From NCBI GenBank assembly GCA_000442125.1, contig KE546973.1:248001-312000 (forward strand): a stretch of 64,000 nt of DNA, read 5' to 3'. The notes beneath the pieces are model-generated. The model ran no database searches and was not told where the DNA came from. It saw only the letters and a program-made list of their open reading frames with translations. Made by a program: the position numbers and the translations under genes. This stretch comes from Opeltia flavorubescens (lineage: Eukaryota; Ascomycota; Lecanoromycetes; Teloschistales; Teloschistaceae). This document shows positions 21,168 to 34,397 of the stretch, in pieces (within the stretch, counting starts at the first letter, position 1; each line of letters begins with the position of its first letter).

Positions 21168-24100
21168 TCAGCGCTTGAAATCCCGTGTAGTCGGCCCCGT
21201 CACCGTCTCCGTGCTATCAGCGGAGGAAGAAACACCGCGGAAGAGCGGAGGTCTCCGCATCAAAGATGGCCATTCCTGCACGTCGCTTTCACCGTCTCTC
21301 GGGCCTTCAATCGAGTTATTCCTCGATCGATTGACCAGCGATGAATCTCTGGCTGGGAAGGTGGGTCGCGAAGGAAGGTCGTGTCCATTCGTCGAAGCCG
21401 CGCCATCTAAACCCAGAGCCTGTTGCTCTGTTTTACCTCCACCTGCTTTCGCCTTCGTTACAGCCGCCACGGCGTCCATTGCCGCCTCACCAGCAGCCGT
21501 GGCACGCTTTTTAAGGTCCTCCTTGGCGACTTGCTGGATAGCCTGCTTCGCAACCTCATTTGCAGTCTCTTGCAATCCGATCATGGTCTTCGGGTCCTGG
21601 CTCAAGTATCCCTCCAACATAGTCTTCAACACATTGGCCCGGACAGGCTTGGCAAGGTAGTTGTTCATGCCCGCATCGATACATTTTTCACGATCGCCAC
21701 GGATAGCCGAGGCAGTCATGGCAATGATCATGACGCTGCGAACATTGGTATCAGGGTCCTTGCGGATGAGGCGCGTAGCGTCGTAGCCATCAAGAACGGG
21801 CATCTGGACATCCATGAGCACAAGATGGAAAGGCTGGTTGTCCGCGGATCTGCGACGAAGGGCTTCAACCGCCTGGAGACCATCACTGTAAGCTTCCGAC
21901 TTGAAGCCAAGTTTCGTGACGAACGAGACGGCAATCTTTTGGTTGATGGGATTGTCTTCAGCGATACAGATGCGGAGTTGATCGCGAGGAATCTTGGACA
22001 GATCGACAAAAGACGTTGGAACTCCCTTGGGCTGTACTCCGTCGGCGTCGGATGACCAGGTTGCCATGGGGTCTGGCTCCTGCGCAGGTCTCTCGGTTTC
22101 GGTTGGCTTGCCGCTCTTGGGAGCTTTGGTGAACGTGATGGTGAAAGACACAGTGGTCCCTACTCCCAGTTGGCTTTCAAGCCAGATCTTCCCATTGAGA
22201 ACGCTGATCAAGGCTTTGCAAATAGACAATCCCAAGCCACTGCCTCCGTATGATCGTTGTGTACTGCTGTCAGCCTGGGCGAAAGGTTTGAACAATCTTG
22301 AGACCTGCTCCTGGGTAACTCCTATCCCTGTGTCAATGATAGAGCAGGTGATCTTGAGCGACCTGCTATCTTCGTGTTCTGTCCTGGCTCTTACCGTGAC
22401 TGAGCCTTGTGCTGTAAATTTGTAGCTGTTGCTGAGTAGGTTCATGAAAATTTGATGGATCCTAACTGGGTCTCCCATGACGAGTAGATCTCCATCTAAA
22501 TCAAGGTCTACGATCGTCTCGAGTCCTTTCTTGGTGCCAGTCAATGACAGTGCGCGAATAACCTCGCCAATAGTGGATTTGAGGTTCATCGGTACACTGA
22601 AGAGGCTTAACTTCCCTGCTTCCAGCTTGGAGAAGTCGAGGATGTCGTTGATAACGGTGAGCAGAGTGTCAGCACAGACTTTGATACTGTCTGTGTAGCC
22701 TTCCTGTTCGTGGTCTAACGAGGTTCCCTTTAGTAATTCTGACATGCCGATTACTCCATTTAACGGCGTCCGTAATTCATGAGAAACATTGGCAAGGAAC
22801 ATGCTCTTAGCCTTGGCTGCTTCCTCCTTTTCTCTCACGCTTCTCATTGCTTGAGCTTCTGCACTCTTGGCCTTAACTTCGGCTTCCCGAGCCTGTGCGA
22901 GCGCCACTTTTTGTGCTTCAATCATACTGACGTTGGCAGCAGACACTTTGCGGATTTGTTTGAATAGCAAAGCGTTAGAAATGGATATCGACACCTGGTT
23001 ACAGAATAATTGGAGGAGGCCGACGTTGCGATCCGTGAATGACTGCGGTTGCCCCTCGAGGTAAAGTACCCCAAGGAAATCATTCCCCTGCAGAATCGGG
23101 AGGGATATCACAGATTTGTTGGCACGGGTATTGCAAAATCGGTCATCGTTCAACACGTTGTGCACGAACACAGTCTCCTTGAATCGTATGGTGTAAAGTA
23201 ACACCTGCCGTTGGTTCTCATCCTGGAGCTCTGACAACGGTACAGCTTCAGCTTTGATTCCATCCGACGTTCCTATTGCGGCAACGCTCCAGCCGCCCTC
23301 GCCTTCGACCACCACGCAAGCAAAATCTGCTTGGGCGCCAGCAGATTCCAAGATGATCTCCGTCATTTTGCCGAGCAGGCGATCGATCTGTAGTTCCGAG
23401 GATATCGCCTGGTTGAATTCTAGTATGCTCTGCAAATCCAGTATGTCCAGTCCTAGACCAGATACATCAGAACCAGCTGGGCCGTCTCGATCAGAAACCC
23501 CCAAGGCTGGATTAGTCTTCGGATTGATCCACTCGTTGGTGCGATCACCTGCTCGATCCGCAACACTATCGCGTTGATTCTCTGCTTCCGCCAGATCAAA
23601 TCTCGAATTACTCAACTCGATGCTGGTCTGCGCTTCCGCATCGACGTTTCTAACATTCAACGCGCTACTCAGGAGCCATTCATGCTTCGCCTGGAGATGT
23701 TCGACCTTGCCAGAAGCACCGATTCGAGCGTATGTTGCTACAGCGTCTAGAATAGTGCTTCGTGCTGCCCTCTTCGCCCCTTTGCGCATGAAAAATTCGC
23801 CTTGCAGTTCAAAAGCTAGCGCCTGTTCCAACAGGAAATCATACAACTGACAGTGGTCAATAGCAGCTTCGTAGCATTGAACAGCTTTGTTGGGTGTCTC
23901 GGTCAAGTCGGCAAGCTCGGCTTCGATCAGAAGCGACCACATCAGGAAGTTGACGCTTGACTCGGTCTGCCAGGCATCTATATCGCGTTTGAAACCTCGC
24001 ACCTGGTCCAGTATAGCCGATTTATCAGGGCTCGAAGGCTCATCCCGGATCTTTGCTACCAAGGCCATAGAGAGGTAAAAGAGATTTAGTCGGCTGTTGC

Positions 24101-27100
24101 GGACGCTCCAAAGCTGGTGGATGCTTGCTGCGGTAGTGGAGCCCACCTCTATCGCTTTGTTGTAGAAGCCAAACAGATACAATGGAATCATCATGAGGCT
24201 GTTGTAAAAGTCTCTTGGTCTTTCAGGATTTGAGGCATGAGCGGTAACGTAATCTAGGTAATTTGCCGAATCGTGTTCTGTATCCGAAAAGACTGTTTCT
24301 GCCGACTGTGACAGGGTCTTTCCTTGAAGAGCTCGCGAGGTTTGTCTTATGGCAGTCAGATATGTACCACCTCGTAGGTCCTTGGACCAGTCCCCGAAGT
24401 CTTCGGCCGCGAAATTGCAGTAATTTTCGATGTCAGCCATTTCTTCTCCTTGCCACATTCGGCACGATGCTATCATGCCGATAGCCAGAAGCAAGAGATG
24501 TTTGTCACCCGAGACATGGGCGTACTCTATCGATTCCTCGAACATAGGAACCTGTTCACGAATAGGAGACCGAAAGCCTTCAATGAACATGGCACTCAGT
24601 GCCAGACTCCTTGCGTACGTGTACGGGTCCTGATATTGTTCGAGGATCGTTCGGCCTATTTCTTGACATTGAATCGCGAATCGAATGTCCGATTTCCGCA
24701 TAACAGCTATTAGTCCGAAATAGCAGAAGCCTAGGCCCATCTGATGGAATGTGTTGTCGCGTATCAAGTGCTGGTGTAACATGGTGCTCGCTACTTGGTA
24801 GAACTACTCTAATTAGCTTGAGAAGGAGAAGTACGTGAGGGTACGTACCATTGTTGCGTCACTCCAGAAAGCTGCACTGATCGCTTCTGTAAGGACAGTG
24901 CCGAGGGTTGCTTGCTCAGGATCTTGCACCAGAGATTTGATCAACGTGCCAGAGTCACGAGCATCTTGAATCCTTTCCTTTAGATCATCATAGTTTGAGT
25001 CAAGCTCTTCAATGGTGAAGGTCCTTTGCCATTCAACTCCTAGCTCTATCATGGATGTTTTCAAGCTAGATTTCTGTCAGGACGTCTGTCAAAAAGAGGG
25101 TGTCTTGCCTTACGCCTGGAATGCTCCCGCTATGTCGCCTTTTTGCCCAAGGAGACGGGACGTAATGATCCACAGTGGAGCTCTATCGGATGCCTTCTCG
25201 ATAGCGCCGAGTGCCTGAGATGTAAGCTGCATCGCCGTTTCTGCTTGACCCTGGTGCCAGTATAGCTGTGCGGCTCGGCTAAATACATTGATGGTCTCTT
25301 CATAATAAACGTCCGGTCCCTCTTTCCAGGGCTGCGGTTGCATGAAACTAAGGCACACACTGTAATATTGCAACGCGGTCGGTCGAGCGCCAGAATCAAT
25401 TGCGTGTTGAGCCGCTTGAGAAAGGACCTCGCGGTATCGACTACGGTGATGGACTTTCTCCTTGATCAGGCTCGCAGCTTGACATATGTGCTGTGCACGC
25501 GCATGTAGAGACTGCGGATCCGTGCTAAAGTGTTTCATCATTGTTTGGGCGATGTAAAAGTGCATCTTCTGAACATCATAGCACTCTCGAAGCGAGGCTG
25601 AGGCTTGAACGTATCGGTCGTGTGAGAAACTTCGTGCTTACGTTAGCCCCTATGACTGCTAGGTATTTTCACTAAACGCCACATACCTGAATAGATTTTC
25701 GTCACCAGTCGGCGTAAGAATACACGCTTGCATAGCAGCTTGCAATCCTTCAATAGCAGCATCTGCCAGCTGAGGTGAGAAGCATGGCCTGTCTTCCAAA
25801 GACCGTGACATCGATGTACCGAGCGCGTCACCAACACGCTCAAATTCTCCACCAAGAAGTTTCTGAACTAAAAGAAATGAGAATGTGTTGCCAATGAGCG
25901 AACCCCAGGCAAGTATGGCACGAGAAGCAGGAGGAAGATCCTGAAGTCGTTTCAGGGTAAAGGAAGTGTTCAGTTGATCACCATAGGTGCCCGATTCAAA
26001 TTCTGTAAAAACCCTGTCTAAGTCATATTCCCAAGCAGAATCCTTCCAGGAGAACCATATGCACCCTTTACGGTAGCATACTTCAAGCATTTGTTTCAGA
26101 TAGAAAGGATTACTGCACACACTCGGTTTAGCAATGAGCTACAAATTTGGTGGGATGTGATTTACACACCCGTTAGTCTTCTCCAAGCATACCATTGCGA
26201 GAGCATTGACATACTCGCGAGGTCGATACATCGTTGACGCTACATAGTCAACAATTTCTGCTTCGTTCAGAGGTTTGAGAGATAACGTCGTCATATTTGC
26301 GTCCCCACTCTCCAGAACAGACTTGATAGCTTTTGGAATCTGCTCAGCTTCTCGACACGTGAACTATAATCTTACATCAGTCGGAAATCCACGACATCGA
26401 TAGAGGGGACTAGAGATTACCATGATCACCAAACCTAGCTTTCGGGACAGGATATTGCAAATGAGATCAATGCTCTCTTCGTCCGCAAATTGGACGTCAT
26501 CGAAAGTAAGACAGATCAATCTACTTGTAGCAAAAATACGCATGACTTCCAGAAACATTGAGAACGACTTAGAAGAGTATGCGCTGGTGCCATTGCGGAG
26601 GAAATCAGATATTGGTAGAGAACCGGAGACAACACCGCTTTGAGCACTCGAAGAGCTTCCAGAGTCTCCCGTATCCACCTGCATGGCTTTCTTGGCTGCA
26701 TGACCGATAGATGACGGTCTTGTAGTCCCGGAGGTCTCGATCGGAACAAGGTTCGCTGGTAAATCCAACATGTCGCATAATGAAGGCCAAATCGGACGAA
26801 TGCTCGCACGTACGTGGTTGTGGTATGGCGTTTGTATATCGCTTTCTGAAAAAACTTGTCGAATTAGCGAGCCCATAGCTCGGAGCATTGTCTCGAAAGG
26901 AACTTTTCTTGCGGGATCAAATTTGGCGGAAGCGAAATATCCAAGTTTTCTGATCTCGCTTTGAGTGGACTGGACCAGACTTGACTTTCCAAGTCCAGCT
27001 TGACCACAGATCGTGATGACCTCACACCGCCGTCGATGGCTATACCTCTGCTGCGTGGTTCTTCTGGAAGTAGCGGTGCTGAGGCCTTGGCTACGATATG

Positions 27101-28798
27101 TATTCCTCGTGCTGCCACTAGTATGACTTTCTGTCGTAAACGTCGTTTCAACCGAATCTCGGCTGAAGTTGGTTTCTAAAGGCGGCTTTTCATTAGTATT
27201 TGGGGGTTCGGGCCTATCTGTTTCATTGACGGATGAAAGTGAATCAAAGGCAGCACTTGCGTCAGCATCCTTTGTCTCTTGCGAGCTGGCATCGCTTGAC
27301 CGAGTCGCTCTTTCTATTGCGTCGTTTCGATCCGAGATCGAGGACGTTGTTGTAGAAGTGAGGCTGTTCATGCGGTTGCCATTCACTGAACCCAGCATTT
27401 GCTGCTTCGACGCCACCCGTTCCATCGCTTGAACGATTCTTTTCCGCTCCTGTGATCTTCCCAACAATAGCGGTGGTAGGACAAAGGACGACGAGACGTC
27501 TTTAGTTCCAATTTGAAAATTTATGAGACCCTCGCCATCTCCCTCGCCAAGAAGTCTTTTGAGTTCAACGAGATCATGCTTGAGCCCTGATGCAGAGTGA
27601 TATCTGTCATCGATTTGTTTCTGAGTCATTCGGCGTATGATACTTGACAGAACGTCAGGGATATCAAAACGCAAATTCGAAATAGGTGGGATTCTCTTGC
27701 TCAGCACTGCCTGCATGATGTCCATGGCGGTAAGCCCGTCATAAGCCGGCTCTCCAGCGAGCATTGTCCAGAAGAGTATTCCAAGGCTATAGATGTCAGT
27801 CCTATAATCGGGTTCTGCCGCCATTCGACCCGTCTGTTCTGGAGCAATAAACATGAGGCGGTTCTTGATCCCCGCTTGTCGCGACAGCGTTGACCAGCCA
27901 GCGCTTGTCAAACCACCAGCATGCTCGAACGATCTTGGCCCCGACCCAAAGTTGACCAGTCTCACAACCCCCGTGTCTCGATTGAAGTGAAATGCATCTG
28001 CCCGCAATTCTCCGTGGACAACTTTGAGGCCATGGTGAAGGAGCTCAAGGCAGGCGCTGGCACCGATGGCAAAGTCGAGGAAAGTGCTCAGTGATATCCT
28101 GCCTTGCAATTCGGGGGTATATGGGTCATGAGGACCGGTGGCATTCCTCACTGATTGTTGCTTTGAGACATACCACGCCGGACCGAAGTCGGTAAGGTCT
28201 CTTAGGTAATTGCGGCCGGGAGACTCGAAGATTTCGGCTGCAAGAGGGGTTGAATCGCCCTGGAGAAGGGGTAGTCGTGTGAAACCAATCAGTCGGACTG
28301 TATGGTTACATTCGGGATCCGATATCTGAATGAAAGCTTTCCCTAGATGGTATTCCCGTTCTAGCCTGAGGCTGTGCGTGGAAACACGAGCAATGACTTG
28401 AGTGAAGGTTGGTTCGTGGTCAATCTCTGTCGAAACATTGTCGGTCAGGACATCGCTGCTGGTATTACGCTGGCGAAGTGACGGCCGTGGGTCAATTTTT
28501 GGAGAACTCCTCGAAGAGGTTGACGAGGGTCCGGCACCGAAATTTGAGATTGACGCGCCAGTAGACTTCTCCACACGGGCTTGCCGAATACCGAACACAT
28601 GCCAATTATCATAGCTCTGTTTTTCTTGTTAGCAACCGTCTCAGAATATATTGGGGCCTTTGCAGAGATAGAGAGGCTCACTGAGTGAAAAGGCTCAATT
28701 GACTGATCCCAAGTGAAGCCCGACAGGTATGAGAGTCTTTCAAATAATTGATGGGGAGGTGAACCATACTCCTCCCCGCTTCCCTCATTTACTTCCAT
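21168..28798 (-). CDS. Hybrid histidine kinase of the Chk1/Phk class (group X), 2434 aa, seven exons
   Basis: Exons (minus strand) 28798-28682, 28616-26421, 26363-26193, 26138-25687, 25629-25114, 25065-24849 and 24803-21168 join in frame. Order of parts: serine/threonine-kinase-like domain (about 150-395), NTPase/AAA domain with Walker A GQAGLGKSS (about 577-585), a long helical TPR-like region, GAF (about 1690-1840), a coiled linker, HisKA with FLANVSHELRTPLNG (phosphoacceptor H1898), HATPase with NLLSNSYKF, DTGIG and GGSGLGLSI, and receiver with LMDVQMPVLDG (D2221) and KP. This is the architecture of C. albicans Chk1 and S. pombe Phk1/Phk2, which feed oxidative-stress phosphorelays through Ypd1 and response regulators. 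There is no membrane segment, so it is cytosolic. The kinase-like domain lacks HRD and DFG. Confidence 0.93.
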
Positions 28799-29492
28799 CC
28801 TATTGGATGGGCTTCGTGGATTAAGACACGTCCATAATGTACAGGATCAGCAGAACATGCTGGTGTCACGTCAAGCTCCTAGATCCATGTCTTGAGTATC
28901 GAGTCTCTGACACATTCTTGGCATCCTTGGCATCCTCTCTAGCTTCAGCCTGATTCTACGGAATACCTCGCCAACTTCCGAGGTTCCGATGGTTCCCTAC
29001 ACTAGCCAGCACACACTCGATGATGATATGTCTCCGTGATCAATTGTCACGAACAAGGCAAGCGTGTCATTGACCTCCTCATAAGCGAACATGTCATGAT
29101 ACAGGCAGATATGTGTGAGGGAACATTGAGCTTACGCTCTGTGCGGAACACGATACCACGCACTAGTGTCTTCATGATGAATTTTGAAAAGATTTGCTTA
29201 GGGCACGGCGGGAATGCTGGTAGGGGACAAAAATCTCGTTCTCCTCGCAGGGACCAGGTCTGGCATAACTCGATCCTCTGAATGCCTTACGCACACGTCG
29301 AACCAATGTTAGGATCATGGCGATACGGGATTAGCACCAACCATACTCGTTCTATATCCCCAACCACAAGATGCCGAGCGTAATTACGCACTCAACTCAG
29401 TACTCACGTGAACAACACTGCGAATTCAATAAAACGTCCACGATATGAAGGACCTGGCTTGTTGAAAAGTCACAGTCTCAACTGTGTACACG
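28799..29492. other. Promoter region of the histidine kinase gene and 3' flank of the next gene
   Basis: No supported coding sequence. The part next to 28799 is the upstream region of the histidine kinase gene. Confidence 0.4.
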
Positions 29493-30576
29493 CTAATAAT
29501 TGATGACACCTCCCCCTCCCGGAGCACTCGTTGCAAGATCCTCCGGTGTAGTCCCAGGGCACGATTGCGAGCTCAGCAGCCCGTGCTGCCACGCTGGACA
29601 CTGGAAGGCCCATCCCATAATATTGGAACAAGGATCCGAGGCCTTTCCTTTTGTTGCTCCTTGCCCAAGCGATCTTGGGCGCTTCTCACGGTCACACTTT
29701 TCAAAAACCATGAAACCCGTCGCATCGCACATACCCAGACATGAAAGCCACCCAACCGCAACGAAAGGTCCTGACCTAAAGAGGAGAATCGAGTTAGCGA
29801 AACACATCTTTATCGAATACTGGAGCAGCAATCGAGGATCAGGAAAAATTGGTACAGCATGAGGATTACTGGAAGGTGACAAATGGACATGGACGAAAAT
29901 CAACTTACCACCATGTGGACAAAGTCACCTCGGACAGGCAAACCGCATTGCAGCTAGCCTGCCAAGCCGCGTCTTCGATCAAACAATCCGAAATATCATA
30001 TCTTTCCTCAAGCCTCTGCGCTGCCCTTCGTCGTCTCCGACTGGTAGCTTCCGGACACGAATCCATAGGCAATTTCTGCCCGTTTGGTAGCTCATCCCTC
30101 GCCTTCACCGGACTCGTATCTCCGGGCGCCTTGAAGCAATTTGCATTCCCATCACGCGGATACACTGCAAATAAAGGATCAATCGTTCGGTTCCCGTTCT
30201 TGTCATAACCCAACGCCCCACCAATGGTACCACCGCAGCCATCAGCATCGGGTTTCGCGGCGTTGTTGATGTAGTTGTAGGCGGAGAGGCATGACTCCCT
30301 GGTGGCAATGGTGTTGCCGATGTCGTACCAGTAGAATGCGGTGCAATCTCCGACCGTTGCGTTAACGGTCGTGGCAAGGTTTGAAGAGCTGCAGACGGCC
30401 TCGGCGGCGGCCTGGCAGTCAGCTACACATGCTTTGCTGACGCAGACGGGGTCGTCGCTCCATGCATAAAAGACGGTTGGAGTCTTCGAGGTAGCATCAG
30501 AGAGCTGGGGTACCGCAATGGTAAATGGAATTGAGAAGAGGATGGTCAATACCGTTATGATGTTTCGAAACGGCAT
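29493..30576 (-). CDS. Secreted cysteine-rich protein, 316 aa in the preferred two-exon model
   Basis: Exon 1 (30576-29909) is well supported: ATG, signal peptide MPFRNIITVLTILFSIPFTI with AVPQL after it, and about twelve cysteines (CVSKACVADC, GCGG, DCLIEDAAWQASCNAVC). A donor TGG TG|GTAAGT follows. A strong acceptor with GCTAAC branch site and TCTCCTCTTTAG leads to exon 2 (29775-29493), giving an open 94-residue tail. A second frame in the tail region also reads plausibly and ends TGGSCNECSGRGRCHQ, so the C-terminus is uncertain. If unspliced, the protein would end as 223 aa. A basic RRRRR stretch lies near residue 180. Extracellular; function unknown. Confidence 0.68.
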
Positions 30577-32443
30577 GCTGTAAGTCAATCTCCTAGCCAC
30601 AAAATTCCTTCACCAGTTTCCAAGACCAAGGAGGAGATATATCTACCCCGTCGAACCAAGCCAAGTCTTTCTCCATGACTAGACTCCAAAGCAGTACCTA
30701 ACAAAGTGACATTTTACGCGCACATACTCCTAAAAGGGTCCTACGCGGGTCCCTTAAAGCTCTCCATGTGACAAATTTATACCTCGCAACCATGGAACTG
30801 GTGTAACACGAAAGATCTCGATGCAGCGCTTCAGCAACCACATATTCGCTGTTTGACGAGAAGTATAATCCACAGCGTCCCAGAACTTCGGGTCGAATAC
30901 GGAAGAATCCGTGCCGCGCTTCGAAAGCACTATATGCTGGCTACGTCAATGAACGACGTAATAAGAACTACGTTTTGGGCCTGTATACGATTTTAGTTGA
31001 ACAACAGGTAGGGAACCAGAGTGAATTTGCTACTGCGGCAGTCGCTTCTGCACGACAAACAATCGTCGATGCATGCAACTCCGACACCAATGGGTGAAGA
31101 AGGAGAGTATCCACACCATGTAGGGTTAAGTCAGGCCTTGAATACTTATTCTTAACACCCACTCGTGCCGAGGCGGAACGAATGCATTCAGTAAAGCGGA
31201 TTAATTGGAAACATCGTCATGATTCATTGCGTAAGAAACGAAAAGACGCCCGGTTGTGACTGGTACCATGGTGTCAAAAGATGTGGGGATGGTCCAATTT
31301 CGAGAATGAACCGAACGTTACACTACTAGCGTTCATACACCGCTGGTGCTCATAAGCTTGAACCAGTATCCATCGTCGATGTGATAATTTTGGCGCACTT
31401 CACCCACGAGGCTCTGCGGGTGGCTGTTCAGCCAGTGCCGTTTGTGGCGCGAACTCATGCGATTTTGAAGGTCACCAATAAGACAGCCTATGAAGCTACG
31501 ATGCTCTACCGTAAGGCGATTACTCTATAGGTATGATGTAGTCAGTCATGTATTTCATGACCGGACACTGAAGCGAGCAGTCAAGCCATGGCTAGTTAAA
31601 TTTTCCATTCCAATACCTTTCGCCTGAGCACTTGTTTACCAGTAAAAAAATCTTTCAAATTAATCAGATAACACATACATAAAGCCATCTAGATAATTTG
31701 AAACAACTGGAACACAAAGCAAATAGACCATTCCATCCGCGTCAGAGTATGCCTTTTCAGCGCGCTCATGTTAAATCTGCTTAGTGTCTGGTCATGAGAT
31801 ACCTGGCTGAATATCCCATCCCTTATGGCATTCAAAAGGTTGACAAACTCCGATGTCGGAAATTTAGATCTGACTTCGTGTCATGACCTCGAATAGGATA
31901 GTTTTAAAACACTGTTACAAATATAGTATGATGAAACCAGCTGGTGACTGTTGTCTCGATCCACTACCGTAAACCAAGATACTTTAGGTGTGACGATGTA
32001 GCTAATTTCGATGCTGATCGGATTGCGAACCTTAACTATCGGCAATGCCAAAGCCTAACTATTTGAGGAGACGTAAATCTCACGCGCGTAGAAGGCATCA
32101 CACAGCGGAAACATCGGAGAACCCACGAGGTTGTATTGGAGGAAATGTACAGCATAGCATGAGTTGACATAAAAGGGGTTTAGAAATTTTGAGCAGGGTC
32201 CACTAGAGGAATACGCCATTCTTATCATTAACCTCCATTATGTATAGCTTTAGACTACTGCCCATACCGATAGGCTAGAGGCTGCATGTTACAAACACCC
32301 AAAATGGTCGCCCAGCAGGTCCTCCTGCCGTTCCATGACTTGTAGAATCTCTATGTCTCCGGTCCAAAAAGACCTCCATAATTAGACAGACGAAAGAACC
32401 ATTGATTCAAAGTGAATAGTACAATCCTGTAGAGCCGTTCCCA
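30577..32443. other. Gene-free stretch of about 1.9 kb
   Basis: No open frame of protein-like quality and no repeats that I can see. It holds the promoter of the secreted-protein gene and the transcript end of the transporter gene. Confidence 0.45.
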
Positions 32444-33836
32444 TCAAACCGCCTTATCGTTCTGCCCAACCACAGAACCAATGAACTTTGAATCGTAACC
32501 CATCTGTGGAGCCAGCCCAACCAGTACGACAATAGCCAGTAGTAGCATACCAACAAAGACGATGACCTTCCGTAGCGCTGGGTGTCGGACACCGTAGTCC
32601 GCCCACGCTCGACCAGCATCTGATACTTTCGCTTTGACCATATCGGCGCCGAGCTTGTAGTAGACAAGACCTGCCAAGGCAATGCCATACCCGAACACCT
32701 GGAGCGCGGTGACGGGTTCCGATCGGAAAGTGACTGATATGACCACAAGAAGAATATCCTTGAGCACGCCGCAGAGTGTGAGGACTAGGGAGGAGGTACG
32801 TCCGATCTGTTCATTTTCAATCAATTAGCTGCTAATAACACCTAGGAAGAAGGAGCGGTGTACTAACCAAGAACACGACGGAGACGTTCAAAGCGAACGC
32901 AACGCATGCGTTGATGAAGAACAGCGGTAACCCGACATGGTAGACTTCTTCCATTTTGATTCGTGGGATTTCCAGGACTGCTGCAACGCAGAAGTTCATG
33001 ATGGCGCAGACTGGAGCGAAATAGTACAGGGACACCAGGGGATCCATCTTATACTCTGCGGAGCTGAGAAGCTTTTGCACCAGGACAAGTCGCACTGCTT
33101 CGAAGACAATCCCACCAAGCTGAAACATAAAGCCTATGAGGACGAACTCGATTTCTCCGAACGAAGCTATTACGACCCCAATGACGATGAAGGAAACCTT
33201 GAATAAGGTTGTCATGCTGGCTTTCTCCGTACCGAGGGCCCAGCTGGCGAGCAGGACTGCAACTGGTGTGGTAGCCTATACCTCTGTCAACGGACATATC
33301 CCTGTACTTTCCACGGAAAGAGTATTACCTTAAGCATTTGTATGAACGCCACGCCAAGGTAGAGATATGTGATGTTGCCGCAAATCAGGGACAAGCTGAA
33401 AAAAGCCCCAATGGGAACAATTGCGCGCAGGTAGATCTTTCCAGTCATCTTGACTGTTTTTCGTCCATCAAGGAGCGTCGTTGTTCTAGACATTATCTGT
33501 GTCATTATCGTAGCGAAAGTCAAGTGCCAGCATGTAAGCGTGACAGGGTAATCTATAGCCAGTTGTCAGCGACCCAAAACTCCTGCAGTATGGGCGAGGG
33601 TGCTAACGGAATTTCCCATCGTCGAGGATCCATTTGTTGAATATGATGATACTGGAGCTGAGGGTGATCCAGACCGAGACGTAGACAGCAGGGTGGATGT
33701 TCGAGGCCGGTGGATCAGCCCTCTTCTCGCTGACAGCAGCGGGGTTGACGACAGGCAGTACAGGTTCGCTAGGTGAGACAGCGCCGGATCTGGTGATTTC
33801 AGCGGACATGCGCTCCTTCTCCCCTTCGACACCCAT
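32444..33836 (-). CDS. Triose-phosphate/nucleotide-sugar-type transporter (TPT/DUF250 family), 407 aa, four exons
   Basis: Exons 33836-33608, 33552-33329, 33275-32868 and 32806-32444 join in frame with introns of 53-61 bases. Family signatures are rebuilt across the junctions: FNKWILDDGKF|HYPVTL followed by TCWHLTFAT, YLYLGVAFIQMLK|ATTPVA, GEIEFVLIGFMFQ, and IGRTSSLVLTLCGVLKDILL near the end, followed by VFGYGIALAGLVYYK. About ten hydrophobic segments are predicted. Members sit in Golgi or ER membranes and exchange sugar-phosphates or nucleotide-sugars; substrate specificity cannot be read from sequence. An internal ATG ten codons in (MSAEITR) is an alternative start. Upstream, 33837-34397 is a divergent-free spacer before the next minus-strand gene. 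Confidence 0.92.
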
Positions 33837-34397
33837 CTTGGGTCTTGGGATCTGGGAGTCGAAGAACGAATGGATGTCGAACGGCTTCGACAGCTGGAGA
33901 TTGCGTGTGCGGAACAGGGTGAATTTTGATGGGCGTACGGTTCAAAAGAGGGTATTGGTGTAGCGGAGAACCGGCTGTGAGAATCAGAATAGTGATAGAA
34001 AGATTGGAGGGAAAATCGGGTGATTGCGAATGGAACAGCTGGAAAGTTTGAATTGAGCAGGAACTTCGACTCCAGTGCTCCTGCAGTAAGGCTGAGCGTA
34101 ATTTCTCACCCATCCAAATCAGGCTAAGTCGTACACACAGTCTATCCACGGATCCTGATTGGTTACAGGTCCATTTGCGATACATTCATGTCTTGGCTAT
34201 CTACTACCTCTAGGTCCGTCTACATCGTAGAACAACAGAAGATCAAAAATGATACAAGTCAAGGATAGGAGCTACGATATTACAGCTATGGAGATATCTC
34301 AATACAATGTATGTACTCGAATATTGAAGCAGCAAAGCTATGCAAAAAGGGGTATCTTGATTATTAGGATTACTTTTCGTAGGAATCGGCCGCCATC
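33837..34397. other. Spacer between the transporter and TBC genes
   Basis: Promoter of the transporter gene and 3' flank of the TBC gene. No gene recognised; the open frames here lack motifs. Confidence 0.4.
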
